A program made the position numbers and the translations under genes. A stretch of DNA of 7,039 nucleotides. Source: Rhodospirillales bacterium (GTDB taxonomy: Bacteria > Pseudomonadota > Alphaproteobacteria > Rhodospirillales > Defluviicoccaceae). The notes under the pieces are model-generated. The model saw nothing but the letters and a program-made list of their open reading frames with translations, had not been told where the DNA came from and did no database searches. Shown piece by piece: positions 1 through 6,151 of the stretch (position 1 is its first letter; every line of letters starts with the position of its first letter). The stretch is from contig JAUXFS010000089.1 of assembly GCA_030622775.1 (NCBI GenBank), positions 1 to 7,039 on the forward strand. The letters are read 5' to 3'.

Positions 1-578
1 ATCCCGTCGAAATGAGAGAGCTTGGGGTTCACGTTGAGGGCGATGCCGTGATAGGTGACCCATCGTCGAATGCGTACGCCGAGGGCGGCGATCTTCGCTT
101 CCCGGCCGCTTCCGAGCCTCACCCAAATCCCGACGCGGCCGGCGCGGCATTCGCCGTTGACGCCGAGCCGGGCAAGCGTCGCGATCAGCCAGTCCTCCAA
201 TGCCCGCACGTACGCACGGACATCCGGCCCCCGCCGCCTCAGATCGAGCATGACGTAGGCGACCCTCTGCCCGGGGCCATGGTAGGTATAGCGGCCGCCC
301 CGGCCGGTTCGATAAACGGGGAAACGTTCCGCGTCGAGCAATTCGCCGGCGTCAGCGCTGGTGCCGGCGGTATAGAGCGGGGGGTGTTCGAGCAGCCAGA
401 CGGTTTCCGCCGCCCGGTCGTCGCGAATCGCCTCGACGCGCCGCTCCATGAAGCCCACGGCAGCCGGATAGTCCACCGGTCCATCGCTGATCAGCCATTC
501 GACCGAACTATGAAAGTCGGATTCAACCGCCAAGCTTCGAACCGATGGGTGAGGCCACTCGAGAGGACGCGTTTCCAA
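1..578 (-). CDS. lipB: Octanoyltransferase LipB, 5' part (C-terminus beyond window)
   Basis: LipB moves the octanoyl group from octanoyl-ACP to the lipoyl domains of 2-oxoacid dehydrogenases and GcvH in the cytoplasm; LipA then inserts sulfur. The reverse-strand frame gives 192 complete residues with family landmarks in order: VEWLISDGPVDYPAA (residues 26-40), WLLEHPPLYTAGTSA (61-75), the LipB signature RGGRYTYHGPGQ (93-104), and EAKIAALGVRIRRWVTYHG (160-178). The last of these carries the catalytic lysine (K162). The frame then runs into NVNPKLSHFDG at the window edge. The catalytic cysteine and roughly the last 30-40 residues lie outside. No ATG or GTG start is available in frame after the upstream TGA at 587-585. 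I chose TTG at 578 because GGGAAG stands 10 bases before it; TTG at 533 is the alternative and would shorten the protein by 15 residues. The family call is very firm, the start is not. Confidence 0.95.
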   Translation of the reverse strand, partial: METRPLEWPHPSVRSLAVESDFHSSVEWLISDGPVDYPAAVGFMERRVEAIRDDRAAETVWLLEHPPLYTAGTSADAGELLDAERFPVYRTGRGGRYTYHGPGQRVAYVMLDLRRRGPDVRAYVRALEDWLIATLARLGVNGECRAGRVGIWVRLGSGREAKIAALGVRIRRWVTYHGIALNVNPKLSHFDG

Positions 579-685
579 TGTCGTTCAGCTTCCCGCCCGG
601 GTTTCGGGCGCTTGATCCACGACCGATGTTCTGATATGTCCGCTTGTATCAATCGTTAGCATTTCGTTCTTTTGCAAGGCATTTT

Positions 686-772
686 GCGGTCGTGGCGGAA
701 CCGGTAGACGCGCAGCGTTGAGGGCGCTGTGGGGGAGACCCCGTGGAAGTTCGAGTCTTCTCGACCGCACCA
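686..772 (+). tRNA. tRNA-Leu (anticodon GAG), CCA encoded
   Basis: The sequence folds as a class II tRNA. The acceptor stem GCGGTCG (686-692) pairs perfectly with CGACCGC (762-768), followed by discriminator A769 and genomic CCA (770-772). The D-arm contains GCG...CGC with the GG-containing loop. The anticodon stem CAGCG (713-717) pairs with CGCTG (725-729) around the loop TTGAGGG, placing the anticodon GAG at 720-722. A long variable arm (GGGG-GAGA-CCCC) follows, as expected for leucine. The T-arm has the loop TTCGAGT. It should read CUC and CUU leucine codons. It is transcribed divergently from lipB and followed by a hairpin terminator. Confidence 0.96.
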
Positions 773-781
773 ATTCATTGA

Positions 782-812
782 GAGGCCCGCCGCGAACCGG
801 GCCTCAATTTCT
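782..812 (+). terminator. Probable intrinsic terminator of the tRNA-Leu transcript
   Basis: GAGGCCCG (782-789) and CGGGCCTC (798-805) form an 8-bp perfect stem with an 8-base loop, followed by AATTTCT. It begins 10 bases after the CCA of the tRNA. The T-tract is short, so termination may be incomplete and some read-through into mgtE is possible. Confidence 0.7.
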
Positions 813-830
813 ATCCGAGTGCCGAGAAAT

Positions 831-870
831 CCGGATCGGATGCTCGAGCGTGACCGGGCATCCCATCCGG
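831..870 (+). other. Long RNA hairpin in the mgtE leader
   Basis: The arm at 831-846 (CCGGATCGGATGCTCG) pairs with 855-870 (CGGGCATCCCATCCGG): 14 Watson-Crick pairs, one T-G wobble (844/857) and one C-C mismatch (837/864) around an 8-base loop. The structure sits 20 bases before the AGGAGT ribosome binding site of mgtE and has no T-tract after it, so it does not look like a terminator. The leader between the tRNA terminator and the GTG start is only about 93 bases, short for a classical M-box magnesium riboswitch. Its function is unknown; an effect on mRNA stability or on expression of the transporter gene is possible. Confidence 0.55.
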
Positions 871-890
871 TGAGGGCCAATCCAGACGAC

Positions 891-896
891 AGGAGT
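891..896 (+). promoter_or_regulatory. Ribosome binding site deciding the mgtE start
   Basis: AGGAGT lies 9 bases before GTG 906, which makes that codon the best start. The in-frame alternatives ATG 840 and GTG 870 both fall in the leader hairpin and lack a comparable site. Confidence 0.75.
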
Positions 897-905
897 GGGG
901 TCAGG

Positions 906-2321
906 GTGACCAAACCCGGGCACGAAGCCGAGATCGAGCAGGATGAGGCGGCGCGGTCGCGCGGCGTGTACGAACTCGACTCGGATCTGGTAGAGGCCGT
1001 CGAGGAGGCCCTCGACCGCGGTGACGGAGCAAGCGTCCGCACGCTGATTCAGCCCCTTCACGACGCCGACATCGCCGACCTGCTTCAGAATCTGGGGACC
1101 GACGAACGGCGCGAGTTCGTGCGCGCAATCCGTGCCGAGTTTCGTCCTGGTATCCTGGCCGAACTCGACGAGACGGTTCGCGAAGAGGTCATCGACGAAC
1201 TGGGACCCGTTGGAACGGCGGCCGCGGTTGCCGAACTGGACACCGACGATGCCCTCGATGTCATCGCCGATCTGGACGAGGACGAGCAGCAACAGGTTCT
1301 GGAGGCGATCCCGGCGACCGACCGCGCCCTGATCGAGGAAGGACTCGCGTACCCGGAGGACAGCGCCGGCCGGCTGATGCAGCGGGAATTGGTGGCGGTT
1401 CCCTCGTTCTGGACGGTTGGCGAAACCATAGACCATCTGCGGAGAAACGCCGACGAGGCGCCCGACAATCTACCGAGCGACTTTTACGACATCTTTGTCG
1501 TCGACCCCGGTCACCGGCCCATCGGCGCCATTCCGCTCAGCCACCTGCTGCGCGCCCGCCGGCCGGTGTCGCTGACCGACCTTATGACCACCGAGATGAA
1601 GGTGATCGGCGCCAACACCGATCAGGAGGATGTGGCGTTTCTTTTCCGCCAGCGGAACCTGACGTCCGCTCCCGTGGTCGACGACGGCGGCAGGCTTGTC
1701 GGGGTTATCACCATCGATGACGTCGTCGACGTGATCGACGAGGAACTCGAGGACGACATGATGCGCCTCGGCGGCGTCAGGGAAGACGATCTCTACAGTG
1801 CTTCCGTGGACACCGCGCGCTCCCGCTTCGGTTGGTTGCTGCTCAACATGGGAACGGCGATTCTTGCCTCTCTCGTCATCGGCCTTTTCGACGCCACGAT
1901 CGAGCAGATGGTGGCGCTCGCCGTGCTGATGCCGATCGTCGCTTCGATGGGCGGCAACGCCGGCACCCAGACCCTGACCGTGGCGGTACGGGCCTTGGCG
2001 ACCAAGGAATTGACGGACGCCAACGCGCTGCGGGTGATCGGCAAGGAGTTGGTGGTCGGCGGCGTCAACGGAATTGTGTTCGCCGTCATCGCCGCTGCCG
2101 TCGCCTGGTTGTGGTTCGGCAGCGTCGCCATTGCCGTTGTCCTCGGCCTGGCGATGATCATCAATCTGGTGGTCGCGGCGCTCGCCGGCGCCACCATCCC
2201 GCTGATGTTGGAGCGAGCCCACGTCGATCCGGCGATCGCTTCGGGTGTGTTCCTGACGACCATTACCGACGTGGTCGGATTCTTCGCCTTCCTCGGGCTG
2301 GCGGCCTGGTTCTTGATGTGA
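906..2321 (+). CDS. mgtE: Magnesium transporter/channel MgtE
   Basis: A 471-residue inner-membrane protein with full MgtE architecture, mediating Mg2+ (possibly also Co2+) influx gated by intracellular Mg2+. Residues about 15-145 form the acidic helical-repeat MgtE_N domain (LHDADIADLLQNL and later repeats). Two CBS domains span about 150-212 and 223-277, followed by the connecting plug helix (about 280-300). Five membrane helices begin at RFGWLLLNMG (307). The family motif MGGNAGTQ is at 348-355. The conserved pore Asp lies in TTITDVVGFF (D455, equivalent by motif to the Mg2+-site Asp of the Thermus protein). Length fits the family (about 450). The GTG start is chosen on AGGAGT 9 bases upstream. 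The frame stays open upstream into the tRNA gene, which cannot be coding. The stop overlaps the following acetyltransferase start by 4 bp. The leader carries a strong hairpin that may influence expression. Confidence 0.95.
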   Translation: MTKPGHEAEIEQDEAARSRGVYELDSDLVEAVEEALDRGDGASVRTLIQPLHDADIADLLQNLGTDERREFVRAIRAEFRPGILAELDETVREEVIDELGPVGTAAAVAELDTDDALDVIADLDEDEQQQVLEAIPATDRALIEEGLAYPEDSAGRLMQRELVAVPSFWTVGETIDHLRRNADEAPDNLPSDFYDIFVVDPGHRPIGAIPLSHLLRARRPVSLTDLMTTEMKVIGANTDQEDVAFLFRQRNLTSAPVVDDGGRLVGVITIDDVVDVIDEELEDDMMRLGGVREDDLYSASVDTARSRFGWLLLNMGTAILASLVIGLFDATIEQMVALAVLMPIVASMGGNAGTQTLTVAVRALATKELTDANALRVIGKELVVGGVNGIVFAVIAAAVAWLWFGSVAIAVVLGLAMIINLVVAALAGATIPLMLERAHVDPAIASGVFLTTITDVVGFFAFLGLAAWFLM

Positions 2322-2806
2322 TCCGGACTCCGAGTGTCCGTGTTCGCGACGCCCGGGACGACGACGGCGACGGCGTGATCGCCCTGATCAACGTCTGCTG
2401 GTCCGACTATCCGGGTTGCGTGCTCGACGTCGATGGAGAGGTACCCGAACTCAGAACCATCGCCAGCCACTTCCGCTCCATCGGCGGACGCTTCTGGGTC
2501 GCGGAACGCGAAAGCGCGATCGTCGGTTGCGTCGGCACGGCGCCGGCTGCGGACGGGTTCGAGTTGTGTAAGCTGTATGTCGCCCACGGCGATCGCCGCC
2601 GTGGGCTTGGCGGTGAGTTCCTCCGTCGGGTGGAAGACGCGGCGGTCGCCGCCGGTTCCTCGCACGTGGAACTATGGTCGGACACCCGGTTTACCGCCGC
2701 TCACCGCTTCTACGAGCGGCTCGGTTATGTGCGGCTGCCCCAAATACGCAAGCTTGATGATCTCAGCAACACGGTCGAATGCCGATACCGCAAGACGCTC
2801 GGTTGA
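2318..2806 (+). CDS. GNAT-family N-acetyltransferase
   Basis: A predicted soluble 162-residue acetyl-CoA-dependent acetyltransferase; the substrate cannot be read from sequence. It opens with VIRTPSVRVRDARDDD, the usual first strand of GNAT proteins. Beta-4 is FELCKLYVA, followed by the acetyl-CoA pyrophosphate loop RRRGLG (residues 93-98, consensus R/Q-x-x-G-x-G/A). Motif B is HVELWSDTRFTAAHRFYERLGY, with Y132 at the usual general-acid position. Length is typical for a single GNAT domain. The GTG start overlaps the mgtE stop (GTGA) and has no clear ribosome binding site of its own, which points to translational coupling with mgtE. Whether the enzyme acts on MgtE or merely shares its transcript is unknown. 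The next possible in-frame GTG (2375) would remove the first strand and is unlikely. Confidence 0.88.
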   Translation: MIRTPSVRVRDARDDDGDGVIALINVCWSDYPGCVLDVDGEVPELRTIASHFRSIGGRFWVAERESAIVGCVGTAPAADGFELCKLYVAHGDRRRGLGGEFLRRVEDAAVAAGSSHVELWSDTRFTAAHRFYERLGYVRLPQIRKLDDLSNTVECRYRKTLG

Positions 2807-2872
2807 GCCCACCGGGTTAGACCTACCGTATCGCGAGTATTGCAAGCCTCCGCGAAGGCCGGGGGAAGTCAC

Positions 2873-2901
2873 TTTACCTTAACGTAAACGTCAAGTAGGC
2901 T
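2873..2901 (+). promoter_or_regulatory. Promoter with embedded LiuR-like palindromic operator
   Basis: A -35 like TTTACC (2873-2878) and a -10 like TAGGCT (2896-2901) are separated by exactly 17 bases. The spacer contains TTAACGTAAACGTCAA (2879-2894), an inverted repeat TTrACGT-AA-ACGTyAA with a single mismatch between half-sites. Binding of a MerR-type dimer inside the spacer is the usual arrangement in this family, so autoregulation of the gene starting at 2909 is likely. The form resembles what I recall of LiuR operators, but that match is from memory. The -10 is weak (3 of 6). Confidence 0.6.
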
Positions 2902-2908
2902 TTCCGCC

Positions 2909-3319
2909 ATGTCAAGGACCTGCACCATTGCGGAACTGGCCCGGGAGTTCGGAGTCACGACCCGAACGATCCGCTTCTACGAGGACCGCGGCCTGATCAC
3001 GCCCTTGCGCGAGGGCCAGCGGCGCGTCTACAGGTCTCGGGATCGGGTGCGCCTGAGGCTGATCATGCGCGGCAAGCGCCTCGGCTTCTCGCTCGAAGAA
3101 ATCCGGGAGATGATCGATATCTACGACACCGATCGCTCGGAGGTCGCACAGCTTCTCCTGGTCCTCGACAGGATCGCCCAACGCCGGGCCAACCTGGTCG
3201 AGAGACAGCACGATATCGCCACCATGCTGGGCGAACTGGACGAGCTCGAGGGGCACTGCGCTTCCCTGCTCCGCGAGAAAGAGGTCGGGACATCCCGGCC
3301 CGTCCGCGCCAGCGGTTGA
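2909..3319 (+). CDS. MerR-family transcriptional regulator, LiuR/GnyR type
   Basis: A 136-residue DNA-binding regulator. Residues about 6-25 (TIAELAREFGVTTRTIRFYE) are the winged helix-turn-helix of MerR proteins. DRGLITPLREGQRRVYRSRD forms the wing, followed by RVRLRLIMRGKRLGFSLEEI, and a long dimerisation coiled coil runs from about 85 to 125. The spacing and the RGKRLGFSLEEIREM block match the LiuR/GnyR group, known to control branched-chain amino acid (leucine/isovalerate) catabolism genes. No metal-binding cysteine pattern of MerR/CueR/ZntR is present. The ATG has no ribosome binding site, and the -10 box ends 7 bases before it, so the message may be leaderless. The usual liu targets (ivd, carboxylase subunits) are not adjacent here, so its targets lie elsewhere or it serves another purpose. 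A LiuR-like role is inferred; the MerR call itself is firm. Confidence 0.88.
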   Translation: MSRTCTIAELAREFGVTTRTIRFYEDRGLITPLREGQRRVYRSRDRVRLRLIMRGKRLGFSLEEIREMIDIYDTDRSEVAQLLLVLDRIAQRRANLVERQHDIATMLGELDELEGHCASLLREKEVGTSRPVRASG

Positions 3320-3359
3320 CCGGGAACGGGCTCCCGTCGATTCGCCGCCGCCAACGGTT

Positions 3360-4397
3360 TTAGAATATTTCCTTGGCCGCCAACCGCTTTTCGATTTTCA
3401 GAGTATCCGGCGACGGAAGGTCTGCGCGTAAAAGGGCTGCTATGTCGAGTATTCCCTTCTTGTGATCCGGCCAGTAATCGCCCGCCACGTCGTGGCTGGT
3501 GTCCGCGAGGAGCTTGCGGAACGCTTCGACGCGCTGCCAGGGCTCGGGGTAGAAGTCGTCGATTTTCTCCCCGCGAAGCCCCAGCCACATGGCGGCGGCG
3601 CCGGCAACATGCGCGGTCGCGTACGAGGTGCCGTCGCCTCTCTCGTAGGGTGCTTCGACCACCTCACCGTCCCGTGGGACGCTGTTCGCCCGCCTGATCT
3701 CGTCCGCCGGCGCCCAGATATCGATCGCGCGCTTGGCGATTCCCATTTCGTATCTGAACCACACGTTTTTGTCGGGCCTCACGCCGCCGACGCCGATGGT
3801 CCGCGCGAACTTGCCTGGATAGGTAACGCTGTCAATGATCTGGCCGCCTGCCGCGACGACGATGACGCCGGCTTCGTAGGCGTGATCGACCGCGACGCCC
3901 AAGTGGCGTTGGGAGAATGGACTGAGCAGCGGAAACCCGAGGCTCATCGAAATGATCTCGGCGCTGTTGACGTCGACCGCGTGGCGAATGGCGGAGGCGA
4001 TGCGCTTCCGAGCCTTTTTCGACGCGATGACGACGTGGTTGATGGCGCGGTAGGGAATCGTCGGCACGCCCGGCGCAACGCCGGTCAGGGTTCCGGGAAG
4101 ATCACCGCACAATACGCTTCCGATGCGCGTTCCGTGGCCCGGGGTTCCCTTGTAATCAAGCGGATCTTTCGGCCGTTGTCCCATCTCGATGAAGTTGACG
4201 CCATCTTCGACGCGTAGATTTTCGCTGCGACCGTCGTTCCAGGGCCCGAATACCGAATGCTCGGTGTAACCAGTATCGATCAGGGCGATCTCGACCTCTC
4301 CCCAGGCGATTTCGCCGTCGGTGCCGGGGCGTGTGGGCATCAGCGCCATCGCCTCTCTTGCCCGAACAAGTTCGAGATTCCAGGTTTTTGTGGACAT
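3360..4397 (-). CDS. Subtilisin-family serine protease (S8), predicted cytoplasmic
   Basis: A 345-residue peptidase S8 domain protein with the triad in canonical D-H-S order: D41 in VEIALIDTGYTEH, H88 in GTPGHGTRIGS, and S258 in GDGTSYATAHVAGAAA. The segment normally reading AAGN, which supplies the oxyanion-hole Asn, reads VVAAGGQIIDSVTYPG, with G185 in place of Asn. There is no signal peptide and no obvious I9 propeptide; about 35 residues precede the first core strand, so the protein probably stays in the cytosol. ATG 4397 is chosen because GAGGAGG (4403-4409) stands 5 bases before it and a TATAAT promoter starts RNA near 4431. The frame remains open to an ATG at 4511, but that would lie upstream of the likely transcript start. 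The gene stands alone, convergent with the MerR gene; the substrate is unknown. Whether it is fully active given G185 is open. Confidence 0.88.
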   Translation of the reverse strand: MSTKTWNLELVRAREAMALMPTRPGTDGEIAWGEVEIALIDTGYTEHSVFGPWNDGRSENLRVEDGVNFIEMGQRPKDPLDYKGTPGHGTRIGSVLCGDLPGTLTGVAPGVPTIPYRAINHVVIASKKARKRIASAIRHAVDVNSAEIISMSLGFPLLSPFSQRHLGVAVDHAYEAGVIVVAAGGQIIDSVTYPGKFARTIGVGGVRPDKNVWFRYEMGIAKRAIDIWAPADEIRRANSVPRDGEVVEAPYERGDGTSYATAHVAGAAAMWLGLRGEKIDDFYPEPWQRVEAFRKLLADTSHDVAGDYWPDHKKGILDIAALLRADLPSPDTLKIEKRLAAKEIF

Positions 4398-4437
4398 GCT
4401 AGCCTCCTCGCTGCTGACAGAAGCCTTGAGCTGGGAA

Positions 4438-4466
4438 ATTATAGGCTTGGCCGTCCGCTTGGGAAA
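4438..4466 (-). promoter_or_regulatory. Sigma-70-type promoter of the subtilase gene
   Basis: On the minus strand a perfect TATAAT (4443-4438) is preceded by a 17-base spacer and a poor -35, TTTCCC (4466-4461). RNA would start near 4431, giving a leader of about 34 bases that contains the GAGGAGG ribosome binding site. A perfect TATAAT is uncommon in DNA this GC-rich. Confidence 0.55.
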
Positions 4467-4634
4467 GCAGGAGTGGGCAGTATGGGCAGAGAAATGAACT
4501 GCATCCGACACATGTGGTGACGGCCGGCCGGATTGCGGCCAGTTCCGATGTCGCAGTGTTCCCGGTCATCCATTTACCGGCGAGAAACTGCAAGGGCTCG
4601 TGTCGAGGCGGTAGCGGGCGTCGATCGGCCGGCC

Positions 4635-5990
4635 TCAGTAGCCACGCACGGCGATGCCCGGCAACTCACTCAGGGTAGGGTAGGCCGGGAACACCGCCGC
4701 CAGGGTTTCGAGAGTCGTTCCTCCGGCGATGGCCACGGCAACCGAGGCCAGGATCTCGGCGGCGCGATCGCCATAGGCGCTCCCCCCAAGCACGCGTCCG
4801 TCATCCGCATCGCAGAGGATCTTGACGAAGCCCGCGGTGGCGCCGGACAGGCGGGGTTTCAGAGCCTTGTCGAAGGCGGCCCGAAAGACCTTGACGGGCC
4901 GCCCGATCGCGGTCGCCTCGGACTCGCCGAGACCGACCACGGCGACTTGCGGGGCGGTATAGACGGCCTCGACGACCGTCTCCGGCCGGAATTCGGCCGT
5001 CTCCGCTGCCGATGCGTGGCGGGCGGCGATGCGGGCCTGGGACTGGCCGCGGTTGGCGATGAACGGCGGTCCGGTCACGTCGCCGGCCGCGTAGATGTGA
5101 GCTAGGCTGGTGCGGCCGAACGCATCCGTGGCGATGCCTTCCGCGGTGCAATCCACTCCCGTGGCGTCCAGCGCCAGGCCGGTCAGGTCGGCGCGCCGGC
5201 CGATCGCCAGGAAGGCGTGGCTTCCCGCCAGCGATCGCCCGTCTTTTAGCCTGACGCTTACCCCATCCGTCTGCGGACGCACCGACTCGACCGGTGCCGA
5301 CTTCATCACCGTTACACCGCGCGCCGAGAGCGTCTGTTCCAGGGCGTCGGACAGATCCGGGTCGACGCGCGGCAGAATTTGCGGCAGGTCCGTGACCCAG
5401 GTGACATCTGCGCCCATGCGATTGAAGAAATAGACGAACTCGGCGCCGGTCACCCCGCCGCCGCCGACGATCATGTGTGCCGGCCATTCGGCCAGCTTAC
5501 CGGCCAGCCGCGGAGCCAGGACGCGCTTTCCGTCCGGTTTGATGTCCGGCAGGAAAATCGGCACGGAGCCCGTTGCGATCACCGCCGTGTCGAAAGACAT
5601 CGTCTCGGCGTCGGCGTCCTCGCGGCCCAACTCGACGCGGTGGGGATCGAGGAATCGGGCGGTGGCGGCGACGATCGCGACGCCACGGCTCTCCAGCAAC
5701 GACCGATGGTGGCGGTGCCACGCCCGTGCCTGATCGGCGATCCGGTCGCGTAGCGACGCGAGATCCGGCTCGGGCGGCGCGCTGGCGAGGCCGAGGGCGG
5801 GGTTGTGCGTCGCCTCGCCCAGGTGGTCGGCAGCGGTCAGCAACACCTTGCTCGGCACCAGACTGTGCCAGTTCGCCCGGCCGCCGACGGGCTCGGAACT
5901 CACCAGAGTCACCCGTGCGCCGCAGCTCGCGGCCTCCAAGGCGGCGGTCATGCCGGCCGGCCCGCCACCGATTACGATCATCATTGTCAT
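4635..5990 (-). CDS. Lpd-like FAD/NAD(P) oxidoreductase lacking the redox disulfide
   Basis: A 451-residue flavoprotein of the pyridine nucleotide-disulfide oxidoreductase (class I) fold. The FAD-binding Rossmann motif IGGGPAG is at residues 7-13, ATGS at 139-142, and the NAD(P)-binding motif GGGGVTGAE at 176-184. The second FAD motif YAAGDVTG is at 300-307, and a C-terminal dimerisation domain follows (about 330-451). The active-site segment that reads GGxCxxxxCxPSK in dihydrolipoamide dehydrogenase reads GGRANWHSLVPSK here. Both cysteines are replaced (A39, L44) while PSK (46-48) is kept. The C-terminal HPTLSE motif reads YPTLSE (Y437, E442), so the catalytic histidine is also gone. It therefore cannot run the usual dithiol chemistry and may be a direct NAD(P)H oxidoreductase or transhydrogenase-like enzyme; its substrate is unknown. 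ATG 5990 is followed by in-frame ATGs at 5984 and 5981, and the ribosome binding site is weak, so the start could shift by 2-3 residues. It is divergent from the lipoprotein genes. Confidence 0.9.
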   Translation of the reverse strand: MTMMIVIGGGPAGMTAALEAASCGARVTLVSSEPVGGRANWHSLVPSKVLLTAADHLGEATHNPALGLASAPPEPDLASLRDRIADQARAWHRHHRSLLESRGVAIVAATARFLDPHRVELGREDADAETMSFDTAVIATGSVPIFLPDIKPDGKRVLAPRLAGKLAEWPAHMIVGGGGVTGAEFVYFFNRMGADVTWVTDLPQILPRVDPDLSDALEQTLSARGVTVMKSAPVESVRPQTDGVSVRLKDGRSLAGSHAFLAIGRRADLTGLALDATGVDCTAEGIATDAFGRTSLAHIYAAGDVTGPPFIANRGQSQARIAARHASAAETAEFRPETVVEAVYTAPQVAVVGLGESEATAIGRPVKVFRAAFDKALKPRLSGATAGFVKILCDADDGRVLGGSAYGDRAAEILASVAVAIAGGTTLETLAAVFPAYPTLSELPGIAVRGY

Positions 5991-6081
5991 TTTTTGCTTG
6001 TCGTCCGTTTTCGAGGGTTCGTGTCCCGGACCCGCAAGCTTTCGGGCAGAGTGCGGAGAGGGGCCGAGTGATCAGAGGTGT

Positions 6082-6104
6082 GTTTATTGGTCGGCTTTAT
6101 AAAC
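6082..6104. repeat. Short inverted repeat in the divergent intergenic region
   Basis: GTTTAT (6082-6087) and ATAAAC (6099-6104) form a perfect 6-bp inverted repeat with an 11-base gap. The right arm overlaps the self-complementary TTTATAAA (6096-6103), an AT-rich island in very GC-rich DNA between the flavoprotein gene and the lipoprotein genes. It offers a TATAAA that could be a -10 for the minus-strand flavoprotein gene, though I find no good -35. An operator is possible; the short arms leave chance as a real alternative. Confidence 0.3.
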
Positions 6105-6151
6105 CAGGGCGCGGTCGCGGGCCACCGCAACCGACGATCGCGAGCGTGGAA

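Noticed and set aside
644..672. Promoter for the tRNA-Leu gene (TTGTAT at 644 with a box near 667)
   Set aside because: The matching -10 (TTCTTT) is too poor, and the alternative TAGCAT at 657 has no -35 at acceptable spacing.
729..905. Upstream extension of the mgtE frame to ATG 729 or ATG 840
   Set aside because: ATG 729 lies inside the tRNA-Leu gene and the frame would cross its terminator. ATG 840 lies within the leader hairpin and lacks a ribosome binding site. GTG 906 has AGGAGT at good spacing.
1832..2317. Upstream extension of the acetyltransferase frame (as if a 324-residue protein)
   Set aside because: The upstream portion is the mgtE coding sequence read in another frame and gives an Arg/Asp/Gly-rich, low-complexity translation. 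The GNAT domain begins at GTG 2318.
3321..3336. Hairpin CGGGA/TCCCG between the convergent MerR and subtilase genes as a shared terminator
   Set aside because: The stem is only 5 bp and no T-tract follows on either strand.
3462..4217. Long plus-strand frame of 251 residues opposite the subtilase gene
   Set aside because: It is antisense to a gene with clear catalytic motifs and shows no recognisable domain. It looks like a GC-driven shadow frame.
4398..4511. Longer subtilase start at ATG 4511
   Set aside because: It lies upstream of the TATAAT promoter and has no good ribosome binding site. The extra 38 residues are not a signal peptide, and ATG 4397 has GAGGAGG five bases before it.
6015..6033. 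Hairpin GGGTTCG/CGGACCC in the leader of the flavoprotein gene, resembling a tRNA T-arm
   Set aside because: The stem is short with a wobble pair, and no acceptor, D or anticodon arms exist around it. In GC-rich DNA such a stem is expected by chance.
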